From JAPOXK01 sp965220315 (GTDB lineage: Bacteria > Chloroflexota > Dehalococcoidia > Bin125): a stretch of DNA of 64,000 nucleotides. Below, in pieces: positions 43,956-52,258 of this stretch. The DNA is taken from positions 124,001-188,000 of the forward strand of contig CBDCPP010000002.1 in NCBI GenBank assembly GCA_965220315.1, given 5' to 3'. The translations under genes and the position numbers were made by a program. Numbering within the stretch: position 1 is the first letter of the stretch; each line of letters opens with the position of its first letter. The notes below the pieces were generated by a model. It was not told the origin of the DNA and did no database searches. It worked only from the letters and a program-made list of their open reading frames with translations.

Positions 43956-44914
43956 CGATCGACGCAGAACCCCAGAACACCCCTCCTCCAGGAGAACCTG
44001 AGGCGGACGAGGCCTCAGACAGTGCGCCTGCACCTCTGGAGGTGGATGCTTCCAAAGACTCCCACTCAGATCATGAATCCGACTCGCCAGATGAACCCAA
44101 AGTTGACGGCAACAGTGACGTGAACCCGTTCGCGCCCACTGCCGCAGAGCCGAGTGCAGCCGAGCGCGAATATCGCGCAGCGCTCGCAGCCGCCCGCGCG
44201 CTCGGTCTGGACGCCGAGTCGCCCACAGCATCCGAGAGCGCTGAAGAGCAAGAAGCGGCACGCCTGGTCAGCGCACTAGGCTTGGACCAGTCCGCCGACG
44301 AGCCGGAGGCGCTCCTTCCGACCCTAGATGAACCGAAGGTGGCCGCGGACGAAGAGAGCGAAGAGGATGACTTCCTCGGACCCGTGCCGACGGACGGGCG
44401 CGCGTGGTACGTGCTCAATACGTACTCGGGTCACGAGAATCGGGTCAAGGAGAACCTGGAGCGGCGCAGCGCCAGTATGGACGTGGCCGACCGCATTCAC
44501 CAAGTGGTCGTGCCGACAGAAGAGGAGCTGGAGATCCGCGGCGGGCAGCGCCGACAGGTGCAGCGCAAGCTGCTGCCGGGCTACGTGCTAGTCGAGATGT
44601 TGTTGGACAATGCCACGTGGTACGTGGTGCGCAATACACCCGGGGTGACGGGCTTCGTCGGCAGTGACGAACCCAGCCCGCTCCCGCGCGAGGAAGTGAG
44701 TTCGATCTTGCGCCAGATGCGCGTGGTCGAACCGCGTGTTCGGGTCGGCTTTGAACTTGGGGATACAGTGCGTGTGACGGACGGTCCGTTCATGGACTTC
44801 ATGGCACAAGTCGACGAGATCAATTTGGAAAAGGGCAAGGTGCGAGCGCTGATCTCAATGTTCGGCCGCGAGACGCCGGTAGAGCTTGATTTCATCCAAG
44901 TCGAGAAGGTCTAG
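43952..44914 (+). CDS. nusG: Transcription termination/antitermination factor NusG with acidic extension
   Basis: NusG binds RNA polymerase and links it to Rho or the ribosome. The NGN domain starts near residue 151 (WYVLNTYSGHENRVKENL) and the KOW domain follows at the end, with FELGDTVRVTDGPFMDF and ALISMFGRETPVELDF. Residues 1-150 are a strongly acidic, Ala/Glu/Asp/Ser-rich extension that has no family counterpart in E. coli. The total length is 320, versus about 180 in E. coli. Translation is coupled to secE by the 4-bp overlap. The core is certain; the role of the extension is not. Confidence 0.95.
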   Translation: MTIDAEPQNTPPPGEPEADEASDSAPAPLEVDASKDSHSDHESDSPDEPKVDGNSDVNPFAPTAAEPSAAEREYRAALAAARALGLDAESPTASESAEEQEAARLVSALGLDQSADEPEALLPTLDEPKVAADEESEEDDFLGPVPTDGRAWYVLNTYSGHENRVKENLERRSASMDVADRIHQVVVPTEEELEIRGGQRRQVQRKLLPGYVLVEMLLDNATWYVVRNTPGVTGFVGSDEPSPLPREEVSSILRQMRVVEPRVRVGFELGDTVRVTDGPFMDFMAQVDEINLEKGKVRALISMFGRETPVELDFIQVEKV

Positions 44915-44922
44915 GGTCGAGC

Positions 44923-45348
44923 ATGGCGAGAAAAGTCCGGGCAATGTTGACGCTACAGCTGGAGGCCGGCAAGGCCAGTCCGGCCCCGCCCGTGGGGCCG
45001 GCCCTCGGCCAGCATGGCGTCAACATCATGGATTTCGTGAAGTCCTACAACGAACGGACGGCGAGCCAGGTAGGAGAGATCCTTCCAGCGCAGATCACAA
45101 TCTTCGAGGATCGGTCATTCACTTTTGTCATCCGAACACCGCCCGCCTCCGACCTCATTCGTCGCGCAGCCGGCTTAGAGAAAGGCAGCGCAACGCCACG
45201 CCGGGAGATCGCCGGCAGCATCAGCGCTGTCGACGTGCGCCGGATCGCAGAGCAGAAAATGCCAGATCTAAACGCCAATGATATCGACGGGGCAGCTAAG
45301 ATCATCGCCGGCACGGCACGCAGCATGGGTATTGAAGTAGAGGGCTAA
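44923..45348 (+). CDS. rplK: 50S ribosomal protein L11
   Basis: L11 binds the GTPase-associated part of 23S rRNA and is a target of thiopeptide antibiotics. The proline-rich APPVGPALGQHGVNIMDF near residue 18-37 and the C-terminal AGTARSMGIEVEG are family signatures. It has 141 residues, the usual size. It starts with ATG 8 bp after nusG. rplA follows by 5 bp, so the two form the L11-L1 unit. Confidence 0.97.
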   Translation: MARKVRAMLTLQLEAGKASPAPPVGPALGQHGVNIMDFVKSYNERTASQVGEILPAQITIFEDRSFTFVIRTPPASDLIRRAAGLEKGSATPRREIAGSISAVDVRRIAEQKMPDLNANDIDGAAKIIAGTARSMGIEVEG

Positions 45349-45353
45349 CGTAG

Positions 45354-46064
45354 ATGGCGCATGGCAAGCGGTACCGCTCGGCGATTGCATCCTATAGTCG
45401 GGACGATAGTTTCTCGCCGACCGATGCGGTGACGCTCGTGAAGGAATATGCGACTGCCAAATTCGATGAGACAGTCGAACTGCACATCCGGACCGGTCTC
45501 GATCCGCGACACGCCGAGCAACAGGTGCGCGGAACGGCGCTACTTCCAAACGGGTTAGGCAAGCAGGTCCGGATCGTCGTTTTCGCGGACGGCGAGGCCG
45601 CGCGCACCGCCATCGAATCAGGTGCCGACGAGGTTGGCAGCGACAGCCTGATCAAGCGGGTGGCGGATGGCTTCACGGATTTCGATGTAGCGCTAGCGCA
45701 GCGAGAGCTCATGGGTAAAGTCGGAAAATTGGGGCGGATCTTAGGCCCACGCGGCCTCATGCCGAACCCGAAGGCAGGGACGGTTGTGGATGGGAATGAC
45801 TTGCCCCGAGCGATCGATGAGGCGCGCCAAGGGCGCGTGGAATTCCGCTTGGATCGGCTTGCTTCAATCCACGTCCCAGTAGGCAAGGCGAGTTTTGCTC
45901 AAGAGCACTTAGTCGAAAATCTACTGACGATGATTCAAGAAATCGTAAAGGCTAAGCCGAGAGAGACGAAGGGCTCCTATATTCGCTCGATGTACTTGAC
46001 ATCGACGATGGGGCCTAGCGTAAAGCTGGAGTTGCAGACTAGCCTGAGTATGAAGGTCGAATAG
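45354..46064 (+). CDS. rplA: 50S ribosomal protein L1
   Basis: L1 forms the stalk that moves E-site tRNA and also represses its own operon by binding mRNA. The signatures are IRTGLDPRHAEQQVRG near residue 45 and KLGRILGPRGLMPNPKAGTV near 120-140. It is 236 residues. The ATG is 5 bp after rplK. A structured leader separates it from rplJ, so L1 and L10 are controlled apart. Confidence 0.97.
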   Translation: MAHGKRYRSAIASYSRDDSFSPTDAVTLVKEYATAKFDETVELHIRTGLDPRHAEQQVRGTALLPNGLGKQVRIVVFADGEAARTAIESGADEVGSDSLIKRVADGFTDFDVALAQRELMGKVGKLGRILGPRGLMPNPKAGTVVDGNDLPRAIDEARQGRVEFRLDRLASIHVPVGKASFAQEHLVENLLTMIQEIVKAKPRETKGSYIRSMYLTSTMGPSVKLELQTSLSMKVE

Positions 46065-46067
46065 ATC

Positions 46068-46212
46068 ACGGCACGCCGGAGACCGCTGGTGGCGGGGTTT
46101 TCCGCCTTAATCTCCAGCGCAGGCGGACTCTTCCAAGCCCGTACGGGGCACAGTCCACCAACGGTTTCCAGCGTCCGTCTGCTGTGGCAGGTTTTGTGCT
46201 GCGGAAGAGGTA
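46068..46212 (+). promoter_or_regulatory. L10 leader RNA
   Basis: The region before rplJ folds like the L10 leader, with CGCTGG at 46084-46089 pairing with CCAGCG at 46114-46119 and an inner GGCGG/CCGCC stem. The TTAAT-CTCCAGCG joint is typical. Excess L10-L12 complex binds this to lower synthesis of rplJ and rplL. Confidence 0.75.
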
Positions 46213-46220
46213 GGAACGCT

Positions 46221-46775
46221 ATGTCGACGGAGCGTAAGTTAGCGGCGGTCGCCGATTTAGAAGACCGACTCAAGCGCGCCACGATTGTGATCGGTCTCGA
46301 TTATCGGGGGCTTCCCGTGACAGAGCTGCGAGAGCTACGCCGTGCCTTGCGCAAGCGAGAGTCCAGCATCGAGCTGCGGGTGGTGAAGAACACACTCGCC
46401 AAGCGAGCGTTTGCCAACGTGGACCGCGGGGGGGCTGAGGCGATCCTTAACGAGGCGACGGCGCTGCTCTTCGGGTATGAGGAAGTCGTCACCCCCTCCA
46501 AGGCGATCAGTGACTATCAGCGTGAAAGGCGCATTGTGCTCCCCATCCACGGGGGCGAGATGGACGGCACGGTACTGAGTGCGGCCGAGGTCATGGAACT
46601 GGCTGCAGTGCCAGGCCGGACCGAGTTGATGGCAAAGATCGCCGGGGGTGTAGCCGGACCGATCGCTGGGATCGCAATGACGCTGTCGAGCGTGTTGCGT
46701 GAGCTAGCATCCGCGGTCGACGCGCGCGCCCAGCAATTGGAAGAAAGCAGCGTGGCAGCAGCGAGTGAAGGCTAG
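46221..46775 (+). CDS. rplJ: 50S ribosomal protein L10
   Basis: L10 anchors the L12 dimers to the ribosome. The sequence shows IGLDYRGLPVTELRELRRALR near residue 24-44, KNTLAKRAFANV near 54, and the C-terminal helix that binds L12. At 184 residues it is normal. The ATG at 46221 was chosen over an ORF start at 46089, because the region before it is the L10 leader rather than coding. It is followed by rplL after a hairpin. Confidence 0.96.
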   Translation: MSTERKLAAVADLEDRLKRATIVIGLDYRGLPVTELRELRRALRKRESSIELRVVKNTLAKRAFANVDRGGAEAILNEATALLFGYEEVVTPSKAISDYQRERRIVLPIHGGEMDGTVLSAAEVMELAAVPGRTELMAKIAGGVAGPIAGIAMTLSSVLRELASAVDARAQQLEESSVAAASEG

Positions 46776-46778
46776 GAC

Positions 46779-46803
46779 CCAGCCGCGATCCGGGCACGGC
46801 TGG
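46779..46803. repeat. Hairpin between rplJ and rplL
   Basis: CCAGCCG and CGGCTGG form a 7-bp stem around an 11-base loop, 20 bp ahead of rplL, and A-rich sequence follows. It may be a partial terminator or an RNase site that sets the L10 to L12 ratio. Confidence 0.6.
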
Positions 46804-46823
46804 AAAAATAAAGGAGTAGCAAA

Positions 46824-47201
46824 GTGGCGAAGGTCGATGAAGCGTTCGAGATAATCCAAAGCATGACCGTGCTTGAAGCTCGAGATTTGGTGAGAAAGAT
46901 CGAGGAGGAGTTCGGCGTGTCGGCCGCAGCTGCGCCGGTCGCAGTGGCAGCGGCAGCCGGATCCGACAGCGGGAGTGAGGAAGAGGAGCAGACTGCCTTC
47001 AACGTAGTGCTCAAGGACTTCGGCGCCAACAAAATCAATGTCATCAAAGTGGTGCGAACGCTAACGACGTTGGGGCTCAAGGAGGCGAAAGAGTTCGTCG
47101 AGAGCGCTCCGAGTACAGTGAGGGAAGAGGTTACTAAGGAAGAGGCTGACCAGGTGAAGGCGAAGTTGGAGGAGGCAGGCGCGGCCGTCGAGATTCAGTA
47201 A
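46824..47201 (+). CDS. rplL: 50S ribosomal protein L7/L12
   Basis: L7/L12 is the stalk protein that recruits translation factors. The N-terminal dimer part is at 1-35, the flexible Ala-rich hinge at about 36-52, and the C-terminal domain contains FNVVLKDFGANKINVIKVVR and LGLKEAKEFVE near 65-95. It is 125 residues. The start is GTG, preceded by AAGGAG. No rpoB follows, unlike in most bacteria; a LysM gene comes next. Confidence 0.97.
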   Translation: MAKVDEAFEIIQSMTVLEARDLVRKIEEEFGVSAAAAPVAVAAAAGSDSGSEEEEQTAFNVVLKDFGANKINVIKVVRTLTTLGLKEAKEFVESAPSTVREEVTKEEADQVKAKLEEAGAAVEIQ

Positions 47202-47238
47202 TCTACTGATCCGGGGACGGGCACCGGAGGTCACACCG

Positions 47239-47727
47239 ATGAGCGCGGAAACGCGCCGCCTTCCCTCGTCGCACCAGAGCCGATCCCGGCCCAGTGTGCA
47301 ACCGGGCCTACCCGACGCTTGGCGCGTACGGCTCCAGCGGTTAGTAGCGATTGCGGCTGTGACAGGAGGGGTTGTAGCAGTAGCCATTGTGACGCAGCCC
47401 GATAGCCCGCCGCTCAGAAACACGGTAGCGGGGGAGCCCACGATCATCCCCCCTCCACCCGAAGTTCGGGCGGGGATTCAGCCATCGCTGATCGATAGCG
47501 GGACAGAGCAACCTCCCAGTCAGTTACCAGGTCCGCCTCCACCCGCCGAGCCGGAGCGCCCCGACTCGTTCATTCGCTTCACAATTCAGCCGGGTGACTC
47601 GATCTTCGACATCAGTCTGGTCTACGGCGTTTCAGTGAAGGAGATTCTCCGATTCAACCCGGAACTCGGTGACGGTACCCGCGTGTTCGCGGGACAGGAA
47701 GTGCTGGTCCCCCAGTTCGACGAATGA
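47239..47727 (+). CDS. LysM-domain protein with one membrane segment
   Basis: The protein has a hydrophobic segment at about residues 35-52, a Pro-rich linker, and a LysM domain at about 115-160 (FTIQPGDSIFDISLVYGVSVKEILRFNPEL). LysM domains bind N-acetylglucosamine polymers such as peptidoglycan. With a single membrane anchor it probably faces the wall. It is 162 residues. It lies 37 bp after rplL and its stop overlaps the next ATG by 4 bp. Its role is not further defined. Confidence 0.85.
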   Translation: MSAETRRLPSSHQSRSRPSVQPGLPDAWRVRLQRLVAIAAVTGGVVAVAIVTQPDSPPLRNTVAGEPTIIPPPPEVRAGIQPSLIDSGTEQPPSQLPGPPPPAEPERPDSFIRFTIQPGDSIFDISLVYGVSVKEILRFNPELGDGTRVFAGQEVLVPQFDE

Positions 47728-48272
47728 TGGATGATGCCAGCGGATCGGATCGTCGCGTGCGGCGCGGCTTGATTCGGAGTGCCATTGTCACGACCCCACT
47801 CTTCATCCTCTTCGTAGGCCTCACAACTTTCTATCTGATTCGCGCGGCCGAAGGGAACAATGGAGACTGGATCGTGACGGCGCTGACGGCGCTGATCGCT
47901 CTGCTACTGGCGACCACAGCAGTCGAGTCGCTTCGCGACCTCTTCGTCGATCCCGTAGAGACAAACGGTTCCATCAAAAAGAAATGGCGCAAGTCCGACT
48001 TCTTGCTGCTGCGCCAGTACTACGTACAAGTTGATGATGAGGTCTTCCGCGTCCGCAAGGATCAGTTCCAAGCGCTCCCCAGCGCAGACCAGATGGTGAG
48101 CGTCTCCCACTTCCCGCATACACATACGGTGGTCGACTGGTGGCCGCTCATCCCGTCGCCGTTCCCCGCACTCCCAGCACCAGTCCCGCCGCGATGGCAG
48201 GATGAGCGGGTCCGTCCCGACTCGGGCGCGCCGTCGCATCAGGACGATCTGAACGCCCCTCGTGACAGATAA
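47724..48272 (+). CDS. Unknown two-helix membrane protein
   Basis: I do not recognise this 182-residue protein. Two hydrophobic helices lie at about residues 18-35 and 50-65. The rest is a charged, soluble tail with VDDEVFRVRKDQF near residue 112, and a Pro-rich end. It overlaps the LysM gene and radC, so it is part of that unit. The start is the first of two neighbouring ATG codons at 47724. The function is unknown. Confidence 0.7.
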   Translation: MMDDASGSDRRVRRGLIRSAIVTTPLFILFVGLTTFYLIRAAEGNNGDWIVTALTALIALLLATTAVESLRDLFVDPVETNGSIKKKWRKSDFLLLRQYYVQVDDEVFRVRKDQFQALPSADQMVSVSHFPHTHTVVDWWPLIPSPFPALPAPVPPRWQDERVRPDSGAPSHQDDLNAPRDR

Positions 48273-48990
48273 CAAGGAACCACGCGCTGCCGAATACCAC
48301 GTCCGTATTCGGGACCTGCCTCTGAACGAACGACCGCGAGAGCGCTTGCTGCGAGTGGGTGCTAGGGCTCTGTCCACCTCCGAGCTGCTTGCGATCTTGA
48401 TCCGCACGGGGACTCGCGAGGAGAGCGCTCTCGCCCTCGCCGCACGTCTTATCGCGGATCGGGGACTAGACGGACTCCAACGCGCCAGCGCGGCGGAACT
48501 CGCCGCTGAAGAGCACGGACTAGGAGAAGCGAAGGCCGCTCAGCTCAAAGCGGCCTTGGAGCTGGGATCACGTCTGGCCACGCTTCAGCCAGAAGAACGC
48601 CCGACGATCGGGAGCCCCGAGGACGTGATGGCCTTGGTGGGCGCTGAAATGTCACTGCTGGATCAGGAAGAGCTGCGTGTGCTCTTGTTAACGACGAAGC
48701 ATCAGGTTGTCGCGATCAACACGATTTACCGCGGGAACGTGCGCACCGCTACCGTGCGCAATGCGGAGATTCTCCGCGGCGCGATCCGTCGCAACTGTCC
48801 AGCAATCCTCGTGGTGCACAACCATCCGTCCGGCGATCCGGCACCGTCCGACGACGATGTCGCAATGACACAAGCGTTGGCTGCGGCGGGGAAGCTGCTG
48901 GATATCGATGTGATCGACCACATCATCGTGGGAACGGGTGGGCGCCACACATCGTTGCGCGCGCAAGGACTCCTGACTCTGCCCGACTAG
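48262..48990 (+). CDS. radC: RadC/JAMM-domain protein
   Basis: The protein has the RadC layout: a helix-hairpin-helix-like N-terminal part (LNERPRERLLRVGARALSTSELLAILIRTG) and a JAMM metal site HNHPSGDPAPSDDD near residue 190. Although it carries the old radC name, a role in DNA repair has not been shown for the family. It has 242 residues. It starts with GTG inside the preceding gene. The convergent larC gene ends 6 bp away. Confidence 0.92.
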   Translation: MTDNKEPRAAEYHVRIRDLPLNERPRERLLRVGARALSTSELLAILIRTGTREESALALAARLIADRGLDGLQRASAAELAAEEHGLGEAKAAQLKAALELGSRLATLQPEERPTIGSPEDVMALVGAEMSLLDQEELRVLLLTTKHQVVAINTIYRGNVRTATVRNAEILRGAIRRNCPAILVVHNHPSGDPAPSDDDVAMTQALAAAGKLLDIDVIDHIIVGTGGRHTSLRAQGLLTLPD

Positions 48991-48996
48991 CCTCCA

Positions 48997-50208
48997 TCAA
49001 CTGGAGAACTGCGCCGCTGCCTCCTCTTGCACCCGCGCATAGACCTCCGTGATCGGCAAGCCGTGCTGCTCTGCTAACCGACGACAACTTTCAAACTCTG
49101 GAGCGATTTGGGAGGGCGCTCCTGGCAGCCGTTTGCGCTTCAATTCGACCGACCCTAGTGACGATTCGAATCGCAAGGATTCTCGTTCGGCCTCGTAACG
49201 TCGTTCGTCGCGCACGCGGACTCCCAAGGTCGATGTCTCGCGCAACAGCGCCTGGACCAGCGCGCTTTCCTGGCCTGGCCGCGCGATCACCGTGAGCTGC
49301 AACCCGCTGCGTCCCTTCTTCATCGCGACGCCCGTCACCCAGACATCCAGCGCGCCGGCCGCGTGGAGTCGCTCGCGTGCGAAAGCGATTTGTTCGGCGG
49401 TCATGTCGTCGATGGTGGTCTCAAGCACAACGATCGTCTTTACTTCGACTGCAGCCGCCGTGGCTCCACGCTCGCCTAACCAGACACGCAACACATTGGG
49501 GCGGTGCGGCAGTTCACGCGCGCCAGCGCCGACTCCGATACGGCCGACCCGCATCGCGGGCCGCTCAAAACGCGCACACTCCGCGAGGAGGGCAGCACCG
49601 GTTGGGGTGACGAGCTCCGCATCGTCGCGCGGGTCGGCGGCGCGCAGGGGAGCGGCAGCGGCGCGCAGCAACTCAAGTGTCGCGGGCGCGGGCAGCGGCA
49701 CGGGGCCATGTCCGCTCTGGACTTGGCCGGTGGCGGCGAGGGGAATCGACGAGGCATAGACCGATCCGATTTCGAGAAGCGCCAGCGCAGTGATCACGCC
49801 AACGACGTCAATGATGGCATCGGTCGCGCCGACCGCATGCAGGGGGGTTGCATCCGGTGCGGTGCCGTGCGCATACGCTTCCGCGTGCGCCAGGCGCCGG
49901 AAGACTCGCAGCGCCCGCGTGGCGACACCGTCCGGCAGTGTGCCGGACACAAGGAGTGCCTCAATATCAGCGAGGGTGCGACCATCTCCAGGCTCAGTGT
50001 CAGAGTTCACGCAGACACGCAGTGCCCGGAGCGCGCCGCGCTGTGTGGGCGCGGTGGTGAGCGACCAGCCTTGGATCGGCAGAGAACTCAGCGCGCGCCG
50101 GATCGACGCAAGCGGCGCGCCAGCATCGATCAGGGCGGCGAGCAACATGTCACCGCTGGCACCGCTGACGCAGTCGACGTAAGCGATGCGTTCGCGCGAC
50201 ACACTCAT
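48997..50208 (-). CDS. larC: Nickel insertion protein LarC
   Basis: LarC inserts nickel into the pincer pyridinium nucleotide, the cofactor of lactate racemase and related enzymes. The start YVDCVSGASGDMLLAALIDAGA and the ETTIDDMTAEQIAFARERL stretch near residue 260 are typical, as is the CTP-dependent family outline. It has 403 residues in one frame, so it does not need the frameshift known in Lactobacillus larC. It overlaps larB by 4 bp. No larA or larE lies in the window. Confidence 0.92.
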   Translation of the reverse strand: MSVSRERIAYVDCVSGASGDMLLAALIDAGAPLASIRRALSSLPIQGWSLTTAPTQRGALRALRVCVNSDTEPGDGRTLADIEALLVSGTLPDGVATRALRVFRRLAHAEAYAHGTAPDATPLHAVGATDAIIDVVGVITALALLEIGSVYASSIPLAATGQVQSGHGPVPLPAPATLELLRAAAAPLRAADPRDDAELVTPTGAALLAECARFERPAMRVGRIGVGAGARELPHRPNVLRVWLGERGATAAAVEVKTIVVLETTIDDMTAEQIAFARERLHAAGALDVWVTGVAMKKGRSGLQLTVIARPGQESALVQALLRETSTLGVRVRDERRYEAERESLRFESSLGSVELKRKRLPGAPSQIAPEFESCRRLAEQHGLPITEVYARVQEEAAAQFSS

Positions 50209-50975
50209 GAGCGGGATCGATCTGGCACGCTAATACTGCGCACAATGGAGGCGGCAAGGTAGCCGGCGCCGAAGCCATTGTCGATGTTGACGACGGCGAC
50301 GCCAGGCGCGCAGGCATTCAGCATGGCAAGCAGCGCCGCTAAGCCATCGAAAGAGGCACCGTAACCGACCGAAGTGGGCACAGCGATCACGGGAGCAGCG
50401 GTCAGGCCAGCGATCACGCTGGGGAGCGCGGCGTCCATTCCAGCAACGGCGACAATGACGGTTGCCCGCTGTAGCTCTCCAACGCGATCCAGAAGGCGGG
50501 GCAGGCCAGCGACGCCGATATCGAAGATGCGAACGGGGGCACAGTCCATTACCTCGGCGGTCCGCGCAGCTTCCTCGGCAACGGGCAGATCGGCCGTGCC
50601 GCCACTACAGATGAGCAACCCCGGCCAAGCGGCCAGACGATCGCGCCACCATGTGACGCAGCGCGCCCGTTGATCGTGGCAGGCGGCAGGCACTGCGCGC
50701 AACACAGCACGCGCTTGATCCGGGTCGACGCGCGTGACGAGAAGGCGATCCGACTGGCGAGCGATCCGCTCCGCGAGTTCCGCACACTCGGCGGGCGTTT
50801 TACCGGTCGCCAGGATCACTTCGGGTAGCCCATCGCGCAAGGCGCGGTGATGATCGAGTTTGGCGAAGTGCAGATCCTCGTACGGCAGCGTACGCAGCCG
50901 TTCGTGGGCTTCGCGCGGCGACAAAGTACCCGCCGCAACGGCTTCCAAGATTCGTTGGAGCGCTACGCGATCAAT
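50205..50975 (-). CDS. larB: Pyridinium-3,5-biscarboxylic acid mononucleotide synthase LarB
   Basis: LarB carboxylates nicotinic acid adenine dinucleotide in the first step of the nickel-pincer cofactor. It is related to PurE. Motifs include VILATGKTPAE, ICSGGTADLPVAEEA near residue 135, and VAVPTSVGYGASF near residue 200. The nearest ordinary start is TTG at 50948, with no ribosome-binding site. Nine codons upstream an ATT at 50975 has TAGGAGG 8 bases before it and gives the N-terminal helix expected of the family, so I prefer ATT. No start lies further up, because of an in-frame stop. It is coupled to larC. Confidence 0.88.
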   Translation of the reverse strand: MDRVALQRILEAVAAGTLSPREAHERLRTLPYEDLHFAKLDHHRALRDGLPEVILATGKTPAECAELAERIARQSDRLLVTRVDPDQARAVLRAVPAACHDQRARCVTWWRDRLAAWPGLLICSGGTADLPVAEEAARTAEVMDCAPVRIFDIGVAGLPRLLDRVGELQRATVIVAVAGMDAALPSVIAGLTAAPVIAVPTSVGYGASFDGLAALLAMLNACAPGVAVVNIDNGFGAGYLAASIVRSISVPDRSRS

Positions 50976-51086
50976 GACTTGCGCCTCCTACTGCGGACCC
51001 CGGCTCCGATCGCTGCGCAGCGTGGGGCTTAGGAATCACCAATGGTAAAGTACCGGCGGCAGGGTGACGGACGGATCCGTTCCTAG

Positions 51087-51587
51087 ATGAATTGGCTCGA
51101 CTTTGTGATCCTGGGCGTCATGGCCTGGTTCACACTGAATGCGTTCCTGAGCGGGCTGGTCCGCGAAACCGTCGGCCTCGTCGCGGTGGTCGCTGGCGTG
51201 GCGCTGGCGGGTATTTACCACGACGAACTCGCGGTAAATCTCTCGATCTTCACGGACAACGAAACGGCACTGCAGGTGGTCGCATTCCTCATGATCTTCG
51301 GGATCGTCGCGATCCTGGGATGGGTCGCAGCGCTGTTCCTGCGGAACACGTCGGAGATGCTGTTCTTGGGCTGGGCGGACCGCGCCGGCGGGGCCGTCTT
51401 CGGTTTCTTCAAGGCCATTCTGATCGTGCAGGCGTTGACCGTGATCTTCGTATTGCAGCCAGCGCTGGGCATGGAAGCCGTGATCGACGACTCTACGATC
51501 GGAGCGTTCTTTCTGGACACGACACCGATCGTGCGCGCGTTGCTGCCCAGCGAGTTCGATCAAGCACTGCTCGAATTCACAGCGTAG
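51087..51587 (+). CDS. CvpA-family membrane protein
   Basis: The protein of 166 residues has four hydrophobic segments and the CvpA pattern NWLDFVILGVMAWFTLNAFLSGLVRE at the start, with LFLGWADRAGGAVFGFFKAILI near residue 90. CvpA is needed for colicin V production in E. coli and for envelope integrity; the exact activity is unknown. It starts with ATG at 51087. It is transcribed away from larB and ends before the HNH gene. Confidence 0.84.
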   Translation: MNWLDFVILGVMAWFTLNAFLSGLVRETVGLVAVVAGVALAGIYHDELAVNLSIFTDNETALQVVAFLMIFGIVAILGWVAALFLRNTSEMLFLGWADRAGGAVFGFFKAILIVQALTVIFVLQPALGMEAVIDDSTIGAFFLDTTPIVRALLPSEFDQALLEFTA

Positions 51588-51661
51588 GCACGGCGGCGCA
51601 GCGCCCCATAGTGAACGGTACACTTTGTTAGGATCGCTGCGCGGGACATACGCGAGCCCTA

Positions 51662-51680
51662 GCCCGCGGCTGAGGCGGGC
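51662..51680. repeat. GC hairpin before HNH gene
   Basis: GCCCGC and GCGGGC form a 6-bp stem with a 7-base loop, 24 bp ahead of the HNH start. It resembles the hairpin at 32736-32753 and has no T run after it. Confidence 0.35.
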
Positions 51681-51703
51681 GCTTTCGATCGGCGGCGAGA
51701 TCC

Positions 51704-52258
51704 GTGACTTTGGTGAATACAAGTGTTCTGGTCTTGAATCAGAACTACGAGCCGCTCAACGTGTGCAACGCGCGGCGCGCGCTCGTGCTCGTCGGTGGAG
51801 GGAAAGCGGAGGTCGTGGAAGAAGCGGAGGGGGTGCTGCGCACGGTCGTGCGCGCCTTCCGCATTCCAAGCATCATCCGCATGCGCTACTTCATCCGAAG
51901 GCCGAGACCGCTTGCTCGCCTGTCACGCCGGGAAGTCTTCGCACGGGATCAATTCACCTGTCAGTACTGCAACAAGCGCAGCAGTGAACTCACGCTGGAT
52001 CATGTGGTCCCGCGGCGGCGGGGCGGTAATCATGCGTGGGAGAACTTGGTGTCCGCCTGCCGGGCGTGCAACCACCACAAGGCAGGGCGGACCCCCAAAG
52101 AGGCACGGATGCGCCTGCAACGGCGGCCGGTGCGGCCCGCCGCGAGCCTGCACACCCTCTTATCGGCGGATTTGGAGAAGCGGCCCACCTGGCGGCGGTT
52201 CTTCCCCGGCTTCGACCGGGAGTGGCGCGACCGCAGCGTCGCCGCGTTGGGTAGCTAG
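51704..52258 (+). CDS. HNH endonuclease-domain protein
   Basis: The HNH/zinc site is clear: CQYCNKRSS near residue 85, then LDHVVPRRRGGNHAWENLVSACRACNHHKAG, which holds the HNH triad and the second CxxC pair. Such nucleases cut or nick DNA; this small stand-alone type is widespread and of unknown target. The N-terminal 60 residues, starting TSVLVLNQNYEPLNVCNARRA, are a conserved cap often seen with this HNH type. It is 184 residues. The start is GTG at 51704. No phage or methylase gene is nearby. Confidence 0.88.
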   Translation: MTLVNTSVLVLNQNYEPLNVCNARRALVLVGGGKAEVVEEAEGVLRTVVRAFRIPSIIRMRYFIRRPRPLARLSRREVFARDQFTCQYCNKRSSELTLDHVVPRRRGGNHAWENLVSACRACNHHKAGRTPKEARMRLQRRPVRPAASLHTLLSADLEKRPTWRRFFPGFDREWRDRSVAALGS

